From: Bacillota bacterium
GTDB lineage: Bacteria; Bacillota; Clostridia; Christensenellales; CAG-138
NCBI GenBank assembly: GCA_023390655.1
Contig: JAEWCL010000004.1
Location: forward strand, 99,765-163,764
Reading direction: 5' to 3'
DNA: 64,000 bases
Positions 25,800 to 34,901 of the stretch are shown in pieces (positions within the stretch are counted from its first letter, which is position 1; each line of letters opens with the position of its first letter). A program made the position numbers and the translations under genes. The notes beneath the pieces were generated by a model. That model saw only the letters and a program-made list of their open reading frames with translations, had not been told where the DNA came from and made no database searches.

Positions 25800-26358
25800 A
25801 TGCACGCTGCACCTTTTCCACATACTGTTCCGTTTCCGCAAAGGGGATATTCTTGAGCTGTCCCTCTTGCGAAACATCTGGGTCCTTCTTCCATTTGTCC
25901 ACATTGCCGTGGCCCGCATTGTAAGCCGCCAAAGCGGAAGGGCGGTCCTGCGCATACCGGTCAAGCACGAAGCGCAGATACCAGCAGCCCAGACGGATGT
26001 TATACCGCGGTACCTTGAGCTGCTCGGGATTGTATCCCGTAAGCTTGAGCTTCCCTGCAATCCATTCCCCGGTATCCGGCATGATCTGCATCAGGCCCAC
26101 AGCGCCCGCTGCGCTCACAGCTGTGGCGCGGTTGGAGCTTTCGCAGTGGATCATGGCCGCAACAAGATACGGGTCGAGCGCAAACTCCTCAGCGCTCATT
26201 CCAATCTCCTCCGGATACAACAGCTTATAAGTGCGCTTTTCAAGCTCACGCCCGGCATAGAGGGCAATGCTCACCGCAAGCAGGAGCAACAGCGCCGCAA
26301 GCATCAGCCTGCCGCCTCTTTTCTTTTTGGGTTTTGGTTTGCGTTTTGCCTGTTCCAA
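25762..26358 (-). CDS. Membrane-anchored lytic transglycosylase (SLT domain)
   Basis: 198 residues. A basic N terminus, one membrane helix, then a Slt70-like goose-lysozyme fold with the catalytic Glu in HCESSNRATAVS, GLMQIMP and AYNAGHGNV. It cuts peptidoglycan glycan strands. The TTG start follows AGAGGAAACC. It lies in a unit polA-coaE-slt-binding protein. Confidence 0.92.
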   Translation of the reverse strand: MEQAKRKPKPKKKRGGRLMLAALLLLLAVSIALYAGRELEKRTYKLLYPEEIGMSAEEFALDPYLVAAMIHCESSNRATAVSAAGAVGLMQIMPDTGEWIAGKLKLTGYNPEQLKVPRYNIRLGCWYLRFVLDRYAQDRPSALAAYNAGHGNVDKWKKDPDVSQEGQLKNIPFAETEQYVEKVQRAYEKYKTLYPDAF

Positions 26359-26393
26359 TTGGTTTCCTCTGTTCTGCGTCCTGCCGCCTGTGT

Positions 26394-26999
26394 CTATAAG
26401 GCGGCGTACAAGGCATCCACCTGCGCAAAAAGCGCGCCTTCCTCCGAAGAATTGTCAATGCGCTGCGTTGCAAACGCCCGTTTTTCTTCGTCCGGCATCT
26501 GGCGCTGGATGCGCGAAAGCGCGTCCAGCCTGCTGCAACGGTCCCGCTTCATAATGCGCCTGATGCGCGTCTCCTCGTCTGCCTCTACCAGCCAGACCGC
26601 ATCCATATCCGCATGCATGCCGCTTTCAATCAACAGCGGCACGTCCCAGAATACAACCGCTTCGGGCGCCTGACGGCGGACCTCTTGTTCCTCCTGCAGC
26701 AATATACTGCGCACCATGGGATGGAGGATGGCGTTTACCGCCAGACGCTCCGAGTCCGAAGCGAATATGATTTTTGCAAGCGCGGGGCGGTCAAGCGCGC
26801 CGTCCGACATTAAAATGCCTGCGCCATAACGCGCTACAAGCAGCTTTAAGCCTTCCGTCCCCGGCTCCACCGCCTTGCGCGATGCGGCATCCGCATCCAG
26901 CACGATCGCTCCAAGCGCGCGAAGGTAAGCGGAAACGGTGGATTTCCCCGCGCCCATGCCGCCCGTAAGCCCGATGCGTTTGCCGGTCTGTTCACTCAT
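26394..26999 (-). CDS. coaE: Dephospho-CoA kinase
   Basis: 201 residues with P-loop GGMGAGKST and the family segments VLDADAASRKAVEPG and DVPLLIESGMH. It makes the last step of coenzyme A synthesis. The ATGA overlap with the polA stop shows translational coupling; polA-coaE is a usual pair. Confidence 0.95.
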   Translation of the reverse strand: MSEQTGKRIGLTGGMGAGKSTVSAYLRALGAIVLDADAASRKAVEPGTEGLKLLVARYGAGILMSDGALDRPALAKIIFASDSERLAVNAILHPMVRSILLQEEQEVRRQAPEAVVFWDVPLLIESGMHADMDAVWLVEADEETRIRRIMKRDRCSRLDALSRIQRQMPDEEKRAFATQRIDNSSEEGALFAQVDALYAAL

Positions 27000-29584
27000 T
27001 TCGTATCGTACCAGCTGTGCCCGCTTTTAACCTCCGCAACAAGCGGCACGGATAGCTGCATGGCGTTCTGCATACAGTCGCACACAATCTCGCTCACGCG
27101 GCATTCTTCCTCCGGCGGGCAGTCTAAAATCAGTTCGTCATGCACCTGCAGCACAAGGCGGCTTTTGAGATTCTCTTCGCGCAGCGCGTTGTCTACACGC
27201 ACCATCGCGAGCTTGATGATATCCGCCGCCGTCCCCTGTATGGGCATATTCATCGCCACGCGTTCCCCAAAGGAGCGGGTGTTGTAATTGCTGCTCTTGA
27301 GTTCCGGAAGCTCACGCCGCCTGCCCAAAAGGGTCTTTACATAGCCATGCTCGCGGCCGCTTTCGATGCTGCCCTTCATATAGGAGCGCACGCCCGGGTA
27401 ACGGTCCAGATACCGCTCGATATATTCGCCCGCACGCTTGCGGGTAATGCCAAGGTTGCGCGCAAGCCCAAAGTCCGAGATGCCGTAGACAATGCCGAAG
27501 TTAACGGCCTTTGCGGCGCTTCTTTGTTCCTGCGTGACATGCTCTGGCGTTGTACCAAACACCTCCGCGGCAGTCTTTAAATGGATATCCCCGCCTTCGC
27601 GGAAATTTTCCTGCATGGCCTCGTCCGCGCTGATGTGCGCGAGGAGCCTTAATTCGATCTGCGAATAATCGGCGCCCACGAGCATATTGCCTTCTGACGC
27701 AACAAACGCCTTGCGGATTTCCCTTCCCAGCGCTGTGCGCACGGGGATGTTCTGCAAGTTCGGCTCCGTGCTTGAAATGCGCCCGGTCGCTGCCACATTC
27801 TGGTTAAAGCTTGTATGTACACGGCCATCCTCCGGCGAGCGCACGGCAAGCAGGCCGTCGATAAACGTGCTTTTGAGCTTGGTCAAAAACCGATATTCCT
27901 GCACATGCGGCACGATGGGGTGCTGCTCCATGAGCGTCTCCAATACATCCGCATCCGTAGAGTACCCGGTCTTTGTCTTGCGCTGGGCCGGAAGCCCGAT
28001 CTTATCAAACAAAATATAGCCAAGCTGTTTGGTGGAGAGGATGTTGAAGGGCTCTCCCGCAAGTTCATAAATCTCACCCGCAAGCTCGTCAATGCGGCGC
28101 TTAAACTGCGTGTCAAGATCCCGCAGGGTATCCTGGTCCACCCGGAAGCCCTGCTTTTCCATACGGAACAGAACGCCGATGAGCGGCCGCTCCACCGTTT
28201 CATACAGCGGCATCAGTTCCATCTCCTGCATTTCCTTCATCATACTGTTGCTGAGCGTGAACAGCATGCAGGCGTCCGGCTTATTGACATGCAGGCGCTC
28301 CTGGATGAGCGCTTCGAGTGAGGGCGCAGGCCGCGTCGCATTAATGAGATAGTCGGCGATCATGGCATCAAACCACAGGCCATTGAGCTTGATTCCCTGC
28401 CGGGAAAGCAGGTGCATCCACTTTTTTGCGTCAAACAGCAGCTTCTTTGGGCACTCCGCCCGAAAAAGGTCTTCGAGGGAGAGCAGCACCTCGCCCATAT
28501 CAAGCCCGGGAGTCAGCAACGTCCCCGCAAGGCTCACGTGGTATTGCCTGCAGCCTTCCGCCGCAAGAAACAGCGCCTCCCCTTCCGCGTGGATCGCAAG
28601 ATATTCCGCGTCCTTTAATTCTTTTACCGCGGCGTGCAGGGCGGACATATCCGAAAGCTCCACGGTTTCCCGCTTATGCTCCTTTTGCTCGGGTACAGCC
28701 GCAGAAGGTTCCTGCACGTTTGGCAGGCGGTTTGCAATTGCGTTTAGCTGCAGCGCGCGCAGGCGCGGCAGTGCCCCCGCCATTTTAGCAGGCACAAACG
28801 CGCTTTCCTGCAGGGTGACGGTCAGCGGCGCATCCGCATGGATGGTACCAAGACGATAGCTCATGCGCGCAAGCTCCGCGTTTTCCTTGACCTTTTCCCC
28901 GAGCTTGCCCTTGATCTCTCCCGCGTGGGCAAGCACTTCTTCAAGCGTGCCGTACTCCGCAAGCAGTTTGACGGCTGTCTTTTCCCCAACGCCGGGGATG
29001 CCCGGGATATTGTCCGAATTATCGCCCATGAGGCCTTTTAAATCCCGCATGCGGTCGGGCGTGAGACCATAGGCGGCAAGGAGTGCTTCCTTGTCCATCT
29101 CCTCTGTATCGGTAATGCCTTTTTTCGTCAAAAGCACATGCGTCCGGTCGGTAATCAGCTGCAGCGCATCCCTGTCCCCCGTTACCAGCAGGGAGGAAAC
29201 ACCCTCCTTTTCCGCCATACGCGAAAATGTACCCAAAATATCATCCGCCTCATACGTTTCACAGGTACAGACAGTGATGCCCATTTGCTGTAACAATTCC
29301 TGCAGCAGCGGAAACTGCGGCCTTAAATCTTCCGGCGTTTCCCGCCTGCCCGCCTTATACGCCTCATATTCCGTATGCCGGAACGTGGGGCCGTGCAGGT
29401 CAAACGCCACAACAAGATAATCCGGCTTCTTTTCCATCAGCTTTAAGAGCATGCTCAAAAAGCCGTGCACCGCTCCGGTGGGCGTGCCCTCCCTGCTCGT
29501 CATTGCAGGAAGCGCATAATAAGCGCGGTGCATCAAGCTGTTTCCGTCGATTGCGATGAGCAGTTTCTCTTTTTGCTGTTCCAT
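26996..29584 (-). CDS. polA: DNA polymerase I
   Basis: 862 residues. An N-terminal 5'-3' exonuclease domain (LLIAIDGNSLMHRAYYALPA, residues 8-27, and GVGEKTA) is followed by a central 3'-5' exonuclease-like domain. The polymerase domain has DYSQIELRLLAH (motif A), RSAAKAVNFGIVYG (motif B) and QVHDELILD (motif C). The central domain lacks the D-x-E metal ligands (the place reads EYLAIHAEGE), so proofreading is probably absent, as in many Gram-positive Pol I. The protein serves repair and Okazaki fragment processing. Confidence 0.96.
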   Translation of the reverse strand: MEQQKEKLLIAIDGNSLMHRAYYALPAMTSREGTPTGAVHGFLSMLLKLMEKKPDYLVVAFDLHGPTFRHTEYEAYKAGRRETPEDLRPQFPLLQELLQQMGITVCTCETYEADDILGTFSRMAEKEGVSSLLVTGDRDALQLITDRTHVLLTKKGITDTEEMDKEALLAAYGLTPDRMRDLKGLMGDNSDNIPGIPGVGEKTAVKLLAEYGTLEEVLAHAGEIKGKLGEKVKENAELARMSYRLGTIHADAPLTVTLQESAFVPAKMAGALPRLRALQLNAIANRLPNVQEPSAAVPEQKEHKRETVELSDMSALHAAVKELKDAEYLAIHAEGEALFLAAEGCRQYHVSLAGTLLTPGLDMGEVLLSLEDLFRAECPKKLLFDAKKWMHLLSRQGIKLNGLWFDAMIADYLINATRPAPSLEALIQERLHVNKPDACMLFTLSNSMMKEMQEMELMPLYETVERPLIGVLFRMEKQGFRVDQDTLRDLDTQFKRRIDELAGEIYELAGEPFNILSTKQLGYILFDKIGLPAQRKTKTGYSTDADVLETLMEQHPIVPHVQEYRFLTKLKSTFIDGLLAVRSPEDGRVHTSFNQNVAATGRISSTEPNLQNIPVRTALGREIRKAFVASEGNMLVGADYSQIELRLLAHISADEAMQENFREGGDIHLKTAAEVFGTTPEHVTQEQRSAAKAVNFGIVYGISDFGLARNLGITRKRAGEYIERYLDRYPGVRSYMKGSIESGREHGYVKTLLGRRRELPELKSSNYNTRSFGERVAMNMPIQGTAADIIKLAMVRVDNALREENLKSRLVLQVHDELILDCPPEEECRVSEIVCDCMQNAMQLSVPLVAEVKSGHSWYDTK

Positions 29585-29641
29585 GCCTCTCCCCCGTCGC
29601 CGTACACCGGCCCACTCAATTGTTTCCTTTGTGTAGGGTTC

Positions 29642-30949
29642 TTACTCCACGACGGCGTAAACCATCTGTGACCTGGGAACGCCGATTGTAACCGCTTCGC
29701 GCAGGATGGAGATTGCTTCCTCCACACGGCTTTCGTCATTGACGTAGAGCGTGCACACGGGCTCCTGTTGTCCCCCCGCATCGCCCAGACGCTTGTGCAT
29801 CACAAGGCCCACCGCGTGGTCGATCGCATCCTCCTTGCGCGCACGGCCTGCGCCAAGGAGCTGCGCCGCAAGGCCGATCTTCGCGGCGTCCATTTCCTGA
29901 ATGGTACCCGCGGCTTCAAGATACACCGGCACATGCCGCTTCACCCTGCACAGCTCATCAATTTTATGGAGATCAATATAGGAGGCGTCGCCACCCTGGG
30001 CGCGCACCATCTCCCTTAATTTCTCAAGCGCAGCACCCGAAGCCAACACGGCCCTGAGTTTTTCGCGCGCCTCCTGCTCCCCGTCTGCCAGGCCCGAAAG
30101 CCGCAGCATATGGGAGGCAAGCAGCATGCACACCTCATAGAGCGGGTCGCCCTCGGGCAGCTTTCCGCTCAAGAGCTCCACCGCCTCGCGCACTTCAAGC
30201 GCATTGCCTACGGCAAGGCCCAGCGGCTGGTTCATATCCGTAATCACGGCGACGACGCGCCGCCCTAAGTGCTTGCCGATCTCCACCATGGTGGCGGCAA
30301 GCGCCCTTGCGTCCTCCAACGTTTCCACAAACGCGCCGGTGCCGACCTTGACGTCGAGCACAATCGCATCCGCACCCGCAGCGAGCTTCTTGCTCATGAC
30401 GCTCGATGCAATGAGCGGGATGCTCTTTACCGTACCCGTCACATCGCGCAGCGCATACAAAAGCTTATCCGCGGGCACGAGATTGCCCGTCTGCCCGATG
30501 ACAGAGAGCCCCAGCTCCTTCACCTGCGCTTGAAAACGGTCCATGGGCTGCTCGATCACAAGGCCCGGAATGCTTTCGAGCTTATCGAGCGTGCCGCCCG
30601 TATGCCCAAGACCCCTGCCGGACATTTTGGCAACCTTGCCGCCGCACGCGGCAACAAGGGGCGCCACCACGAGCGTTGTCGTATCACCAACACCACCGGT
30701 AGAGTGTTTATCCACCTTGACGCCCGGGATATCCGAAAGCGTCACAACATCGCCTGAATGCATCATGGCCATGGTCAGATCCGCCGTTTCGCGGCCATCC
30801 ATGCCGGAATAGCACACCGCCATTAAAAACGCGGACATCTGGTAATCCGCCACTTCGCCCTTGACAAAGCCCTCAATGAGAAACTTGATCTCTTCACCGG
30901 TAAGCGCATGCCCTTCCCGTTTCTTCATAATCAAATCCACAGCGCGCAT
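29642..30949 (-). CDS. pdp: Pyrimidine-nucleoside phosphorylase
   Basis: 435 residues of the thymidine/pyrimidine phosphorylase family. The N-terminal helical domain carries KKREGHALTGEEI. The signature region is KHSTGGVGD with SGRGLGHTGGTLDKLE. It releases ribose-1- or deoxyribose-1-phosphate for salvage and carbon use. Pdp versus DeoA specificity is not settled by sequence. AAGGGGGAAGC precedes the ATG, and a promoter candidate lies about 100 bases upstream. Confidence 0.94.
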   Translation of the reverse strand: MRAVDLIMKKREGHALTGEEIKFLIEGFVKGEVADYQMSAFLMAVCYSGMDGRETADLTMAMMHSGDVVTLSDIPGVKVDKHSTGGVGDTTTLVVAPLVAACGGKVAKMSGRGLGHTGGTLDKLESIPGLVIEQPMDRFQAQVKELGLSVIGQTGNLVPADKLLYALRDVTGTVKSIPLIASSVMSKKLAAGADAIVLDVKVGTGAFVETLEDARALAATMVEIGKHLGRRVVAVITDMNQPLGLAVGNALEVREAVELLSGKLPEGDPLYEVCMLLASHMLRLSGLADGEQEAREKLRAVLASGAALEKLREMVRAQGGDASYIDLHKIDELCRVKRHVPVYLEAAGTIQEMDAAKIGLAAQLLGAGRARKEDAIDHAVGLVMHKRLGDAGGQQEPVCTLYVNDESRVEEAISILREAVTIGVPRSQMVYAVVE

Positions 30950-31050
30950 GGATGCTTCCCCCTTATGTCTTGGTTTTTATAAAATCCTGCACTCGGGCTA
31001 AAAAGGCCGCCACGCGCGCGTTTGCTGCGGACAGCCTTCAAGTTCTTTTT

Positions 31051-31080
31051 ATTGTACCATACCCGTTTGTAGGCGTGCAA
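31051..31080 (-). promoter_or_regulatory. Predicted promoter of the pyrimidine phosphorylase gene
   Basis: TTGCAC (31075-31080), 18 bases, TACAAT (31051-31056) on the minus strand, leaving an untranslated leader of roughly 95 bases. Confidence 0.5.
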
Positions 31081-31111
31081 GGACGGGGCTTTCCCGGTTT
31101 GTAAACAAGTT

Positions 31112-31141
31112 AAAAATTCCCCTGCAGGTGCTGCAGGGGAA
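31112..31141 (-). terminator. Terminator after the pirin gene
   Basis: Perfect 11-base stem TTCCCCTGCAG / CTGCAGGGGAA with a three-base loop, followed by TTTTT on the minus strand. Confidence 0.9.
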
Positions 31142-31169
31142 TTGGGGGATCTATTTATGGAGGAATCGT

Positions 31170-32012
31170 CTAAAGTACCGTCTGGTGTTTGATAAACGTC
31201 CCGTTTTGAAGTTCCGAAAATGCCTGACGCAATTCCTGCTGCGTATTCATCACGATCGGCCCGCCCCAAGCGATGGGTTCCCGTAGCGGCGGTGCGCTAA
31301 AGAGCGCAAATCGCACGCCTGTATCGAGTGCTCTTACCGTGACGCAATCTCCTTCGCCAAGCAATGCTGCGGTCTTTGTTGAGACCGTCTTGTCTTTTAT
31401 ACGCAAGCCCCCTTCCAACAGAAAAAGGAATGCGGTCTCGCCTGCCTTTGCAGGCAAGGTCAATGTCCCGTTTGGTGCGAGCACCACATCGAGAAGCGCC
31501 GCTTGCAGATGGTGCGGGGTGACGCCTTTGACGCCTTTATATTCACCCGCCACAATACGCACGGTGGACCCTTCCTGCCGGACTGCGGGGATCATATCCG
31601 GCGTAATATCGAAATACTTCGGCTCCGCCATCTTCTCCGTGCTCCGCATGTTCAGCCAAAGCTGGAAACCAAACATCCTGAACCCGGGCTTGGGCATTTC
31701 CTGGTGTAAAATACCGCTTCCGGCTGTCATCCATTGGCTTGCGCCCGAGGAAATGACGCCTTTGTTGCCAAGGCTGTCCTGATGTTCCATTTCGCCTTCG
31801 ATCAGGTAAGTGATCGTTTCAATCCCTCTGTGCGGATGTGTGGGAAACCCCTTCACATAATCCTCCGGATCCGTTGAGTCAAAGGAGTCCAGCATCAGAA
31901 AAGGATCGAACGCCTCCACCTCGTTATGCGCGAGCACCCGGGTAAGCCGTACACCTGCTCCATCTACCGCGGCGCGTCCCTGAACTGCGAATTCCAACTC
32001 TCGTTCCTGCAA
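31170..32012 (-). CDS. Pirin family bicupin protein
   Basis: 280 residues from a TTG start. The pirin N-terminal cupin with FDPFLMLDSFDS, HPHRGIETITYLIEG and HQDSLGN supplies the likely iron-binding His/Glu set, and GWMTAGSGILHQEM-like residues follow (SQWMTAGSGILHQEM). A C-terminal cupin domain ends the protein. Pirins have varied roles including quercetinase-like activity; none can be picked. The TTG is preceded by AAGGAAGGTG at good spacing. A GTG three codons earlier is too close to that site. Confidence 0.9.
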   Translation of the reverse strand: MQERELEFAVQGRAAVDGAGVRLTRVLAHNEVEAFDPFLMLDSFDSTDPEDYVKGFPTHPHRGIETITYLIEGEMEHQDSLGNKGVISSGASQWMTAGSGILHQEMPKPGFRMFGFQLWLNMRSTEKMAEPKYFDITPDMIPAVRQEGSTVRIVAGEYKGVKGVTPHHLQAALLDVVLAPNGTLTLPAKAGETAFLFLLEGGLRIKDKTVSTKTAALLGEGDCVTVRALDTGVRFALFSAPPLREPIAWGGPIVMNTQQELRQAFSELQNGTFIKHQTVL

Positions 32013-32017
32013 GGGTA

Positions 32018-32074
32018 TCACCTTCCTTCATCCGTGGCGAACGCCACCTGATGTTCTGCTGTTGGTTCATACAA
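32018..32074 (-). CDS. Possible 18-codon leader ORF before pirin
   Basis: A TTG preceded by AGGTGATACCC opens an 18-codon frame whose TGA is inside the ribosome binding region of the pirin gene. The 14 bases AGGTGATACCCTTG are identical in front of and at both starts (32083-32070 and 32023-32010). It may be a leader peptide coupled to pirin, or just a local duplication of the initiation region. Confidence 0.35.
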   Translation of the reverse strand: MYEPTAEHQVAFATDEGR

Positions 32075-32244
32075 GGGTATCACCTCTTTCGTAAGGCTAA
32101 CCGTCCACCGGTATTTTTAATATACCCGGCTGCTGGGTGATGAAACAGCCGCCTCTGTCCGGCCCGTTCAAATTCACGTTCCGTTTTCTTCCAAATGACG
32201 CCATACTCCTGACAATCGATTCCTGTAGGGAAGGCGGTAAAACG

Positions 32245-32847
32245 ATGGATCTTGATGTACTTGCCTTGCGCGGAAAAACAGAGCCCGAAGCCTATGCAGA
32301 AACGCTGACCCGCGAAGCCCTCTCTTCTCTTGTCCCGTTGTTTCAGGAAAAGGACGATGTGCTCCGATATGCGGCGTTTTTAACACTTGTGCGCGCAGCC
32401 GGACAACACCCGACGTGTTTGCCTACTGGGACATATTCAGCGAGAAACTTGCAGATGGGGATTCCTGACGGAGTATTGGGCTCTGTTGATTGCCCACAAC
32501 GTCAAGTGGGATACAGCGGGATTATTTGAAAGCGTATTGAAAAATTATATGTCCTGCTGCAACGATCATTCCTTTGTAACGCGCAGACAGGCGATCAACA
32601 ACATTCCCTGTGGGCGCCCTATGCGCAAAAGCATCTCCGCCCGCCGCACAAATGCTCATGGAGATCGATGTTGCCGCCTGCAAGGAGACACAGCGCAAAC
32701 TGCTGCTGCAGGACATTTGTTTTGCGCTGGTTGAACTGCAGCGGTTCTTAAAAGATGCGCGGGGTATCCTCGTATCTCCACCGTGCGGTCACCGGGGGAA
32801 TTTTGGATAAAAAAGCGGCAAAGCGCCTGATGGACGCCTTGCCGTAA
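32245..32847 (+). pseudogene. Multiply frameshifted helical protein gene
   Basis: A good start (GGAAGGCGG, ATG at 32245) opens a frame beginning MDLDVLALRGKTEPEAYAE. Continuous protein-like sequence is recovered only by changing frame near 32410, 32457, 32605, 32645 and 32755, to a TAA at 32845. Four changes correspond to single-base losses and the last to a gain (or loss of two). The rebuilt product would be about 200 residues, all-helical, resembling HEAT-type repeat proteins; I do not recognise the family. Decay is more likely than real expression, but base-calling errors in short C or G runs could also explain it. Confidence 0.7.
32809..32843 (-). terminator. Terminator of prs, inside the end of the pseudogene
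   Basis: On the minus strand GGCAAGGCG / CGCTTTGCC pair (one wobble) with a nine-base loop, then GC and T6, about 30 bases past the prs stop. The same DNA holds the last codons of the decayed plus-strand gene. Confidence 0.75.
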
Positions 32848-32871
32848 GAAAATCCTTCTCCGGATCGCTTT

Positions 32872-33888
32872 TTACCTCAACAACGTGGTCTGTTCGGAAA
32901 AGCTCATATCCAGCATGCGCTGCGTAAACTCACGCTTAAAGAGGCTGCTCATGGGCGCGCGGTCATGAATGACCTTGACGGACTGCGCAAACATGGGCGC
33001 CGCGGAAATGAGTTTGATCTTAGAGGAGTTCGCCGCTTCCGGGCAGTCCACCGTATCGGTGGAAATCAGCACCTCAATGGGGCTGCTCTCAATTTTCGCA
33101 ATGCCCTTGGCGTTTAGTACATTGTGGGAGAGCGCCGCAAAGATGCGGTTTGCTCCCTTATCCTTAAGCCCAAGCGCGATATCGATGAGTGTGCCGCCGG
33201 AAATCGAGAAATCGTCCACAATCAGGCAGTTCTTGCCCTTGACTTCGCCGATGATCTCAAGCACTTTGGCGTTTTCGTCATGACCGGAGCGCATTTTATC
33301 GCCGATGGCGACCGGGCGGCCCAGCTCGCTTGCAAACTGGCGTGCGCGCTTTGCAAAGCCCGCGTCCGGGGAGACGACGACAAGATCGTCATCCACCAGG
33401 CCAAGACGCCTGACATACTCGCAGAGCAGGGGCTGCGCATACAGATGATCAACCGGCTTTTTGAAGAAGCCCTGCACCTGCGGGCTGTGAAGATCCATTG
33501 TAATCACACGGTCCGCGCCCGCAAGCTCAATGCTTTCTGCACATACGCGCGCACGGATGGAAACACGGGGCTCGTCCTTCTTATCGCCTTTGGCATAGCT
33601 GAAATAAGGAATAATTGCCGTGACGGAGTCGGCGCTGGCGCGCCTGAACGCATCAATCCAGAACAACAGTTCAACAAACTCATCGTTGGGGTTTCTGCCT
33701 ATGGGCTGTACAATGTATACGTCCTTATCACGTATGGATTCATTGATGCGTACGAATGTATTGCCCTCAGAAAATATGATCGTTTCCGAATCGCCCAACT
33801 GTGTACCAAGATATGCACACATCTTCTTTGCAAACGGAATGCCGCTGCGCCCTGCGAATATCTTGATGGATCCCCCGCTTGAATACAT
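32872..33888 (-). CDS. prs: Ribose-phosphate pyrophosphokinase, divergent
   Basis: 338 residues. PRPP synthetase fold with TMDLHSPQVQGFF, SPDAGFAKRA and a PRPP-binding loop LIVDDFSISGGT. Several positions differ from common bacterial Prs: the flexible catalytic loop reads YAKGDKKDEPRVSIRAR instead of the usual R-Q-D-R-K type, and the PRPP loop has DDFSISGGT instead of DDMIDTAGT. It should still make PRPP for nucleotide and His/Trp synthesis, but regulation or substrate affinity may differ. Its own promoter lies upstream. Confidence 0.88.
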   Translation of the reverse strand: MYSSGGSIKIFAGRSGIPFAKKMCAYLGTQLGDSETIIFSEGNTFVRINESIRDKDVYIVQPIGRNPNDEFVELLFWIDAFRRASADSVTAIIPYFSYAKGDKKDEPRVSIRARVCAESIELAGADRVITMDLHSPQVQGFFKKPVDHLYAQPLLCEYVRRLGLVDDDLVVVSPDAGFAKRARQFASELGRPVAIGDKMRSGHDENAKVLEIIGEVKGKNCLIVDDFSISGGTLIDIALGLKDKGANRIFAALSHNVLNAKGIAKIESSPIEVLISTDTVDCPEAANSSKIKLISAAPMFAQSVKVIHDRAPMSSLFKREFTQRMLDMSFSEQTTLLR

Positions 33889-33997
33889 TTCGGCTAATCT
33901 CCCTTTTCTTTACTGGACCAAAATTGTTCTTTCTGTATCAAACACCTCATGAACGGAAAACGCCCAATTGCGCCATATTCCGCCCATGCCCTTGGGT

Positions 33998-34026
33998 ATT
34001 ATAGCAGGATTACTGCGGATGGGCAA
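33998..34026 (-). promoter_or_regulatory. Predicted sigma-A promoter of prs
   Basis: TTGCCC (34021-34026), 17 bases, perfect TATAAT (33998-34003) on the minus strand, giving a leader of about 100 bases. Confidence 0.65.
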
Positions 34027-34055
34027 CCGCTGCGGAACGTGAAAAATAAGTTCCT

Positions 34056-34901
34056 CTAATAGTGTACCTGTTCACTATGCCTTTCCCGGAAAAACGCTGC
34101 CGTGCGTTCAAGGCAGGGAACATCCCTCCACGAACAGCCAAGCGGCGTACCTTCCCGGTTTTTACCGTGGTAATCACTTCCGCAGGTCACCATTAGCCCA
34201 TATTGCGCCGCAAGGCTTTGAAATAACTCGGTCTGCCCAATGGTGGAGGCGGGATAGTACGCCTCAATCCCCATCAGCCCAAGCTCCGCAAGCTCAGCAA
34301 CAAGCCTGTGTGGATTCTGGTGAATGTGGCAGGGATGCGCCAGCACGGGAATGCCGTTTGCGCCGCGCAGAAGCGCGATTACTTCCTTTGGCGTAAAGCG
34401 CTGCTCCTGAAAATGTGCCGGGGCGCCCACATTCAAAAACTTCCGGAACGCATCCGTAATGCTCTCTGCGTACCCTTCGTCCCGCAGGGCCACGGCAATG
34501 TGCATGCGCGTTTCCGTACCTCCGCTTGTCACTTCCTTCACCCTGTCCCGTACGTCGCAGCCAATCTCTTTGAGCTTATTTAAAATCTTGCTGTTGCGCT
34601 GCTGCCGCTTGCGCCTGCTTTCCGCCATGGCTTCCTGCAGGCGTTCATTCTCTATATCGATATCAAGGCCCAAAATATGAAGCTCAAACGGACTTTCATT
34701 GTCCATTTCTATTCCGGGCAGCACAAGGATACGCTGTTGCGCGCCGGCTGCCACCGCTTCCGGTACACCGGAAAACGTATCATGATCCGTCAGCGCCAGA
34801 ATGCCGATGCTTGCTCTTGCTGCCATCCGCACAATTTCCGTCGGCGTGGAGGTACCGTCTGAAAACGTACTGTGGCTGTGAAGATCCATACGGAAGCTCA
34901 T
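34056..34901 (-). CDS. PHP-domain phosphoesterase
   Basis: 281 residues with the PHP metal motifs MDLHSHSTFSDG, LTDHD, GIEMD, LAHPCHIHQN and GSDYHG. This group (COG0613) includes 3',5'-nucleoside bisphosphate phosphatases and RNase AM. The exact substrate is unknown. The ATG overlaps the upstream thioesterase stop as ATGA. Confidence 0.9.
   Translation of the reverse strand: MSFRMDLHSHSTFSDGTSTPTEIVRMAARASIGILALTDHDTFSGVPEAVAAGAQQRILVLPGIEMDNESPFELHILGLDIDIENERLQEAMAESRRKRQQRNSKILNKLKEIGCDVRDRVKEVTSGGTETRMHIAVALRDEGYAESITDAFRKFLNVGAPAHFQEQRFTPKEVIALLRGANGIPVLAHPCHIHQNPHRLVAELAELGLMGIEAYYPASTIGQTELFQSLAAQYGLMVTCGSDYHGKNREGTPLGCSWRDVPCLERTAAFFRERHSEQVHY

Noticed and set aside
25800..26060. 87-codon extension of the peptide-binding lipoprotein
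   Set aside because: It lies inside the transglycosylase gene in another frame and would bury the signal peptide and lipobox.
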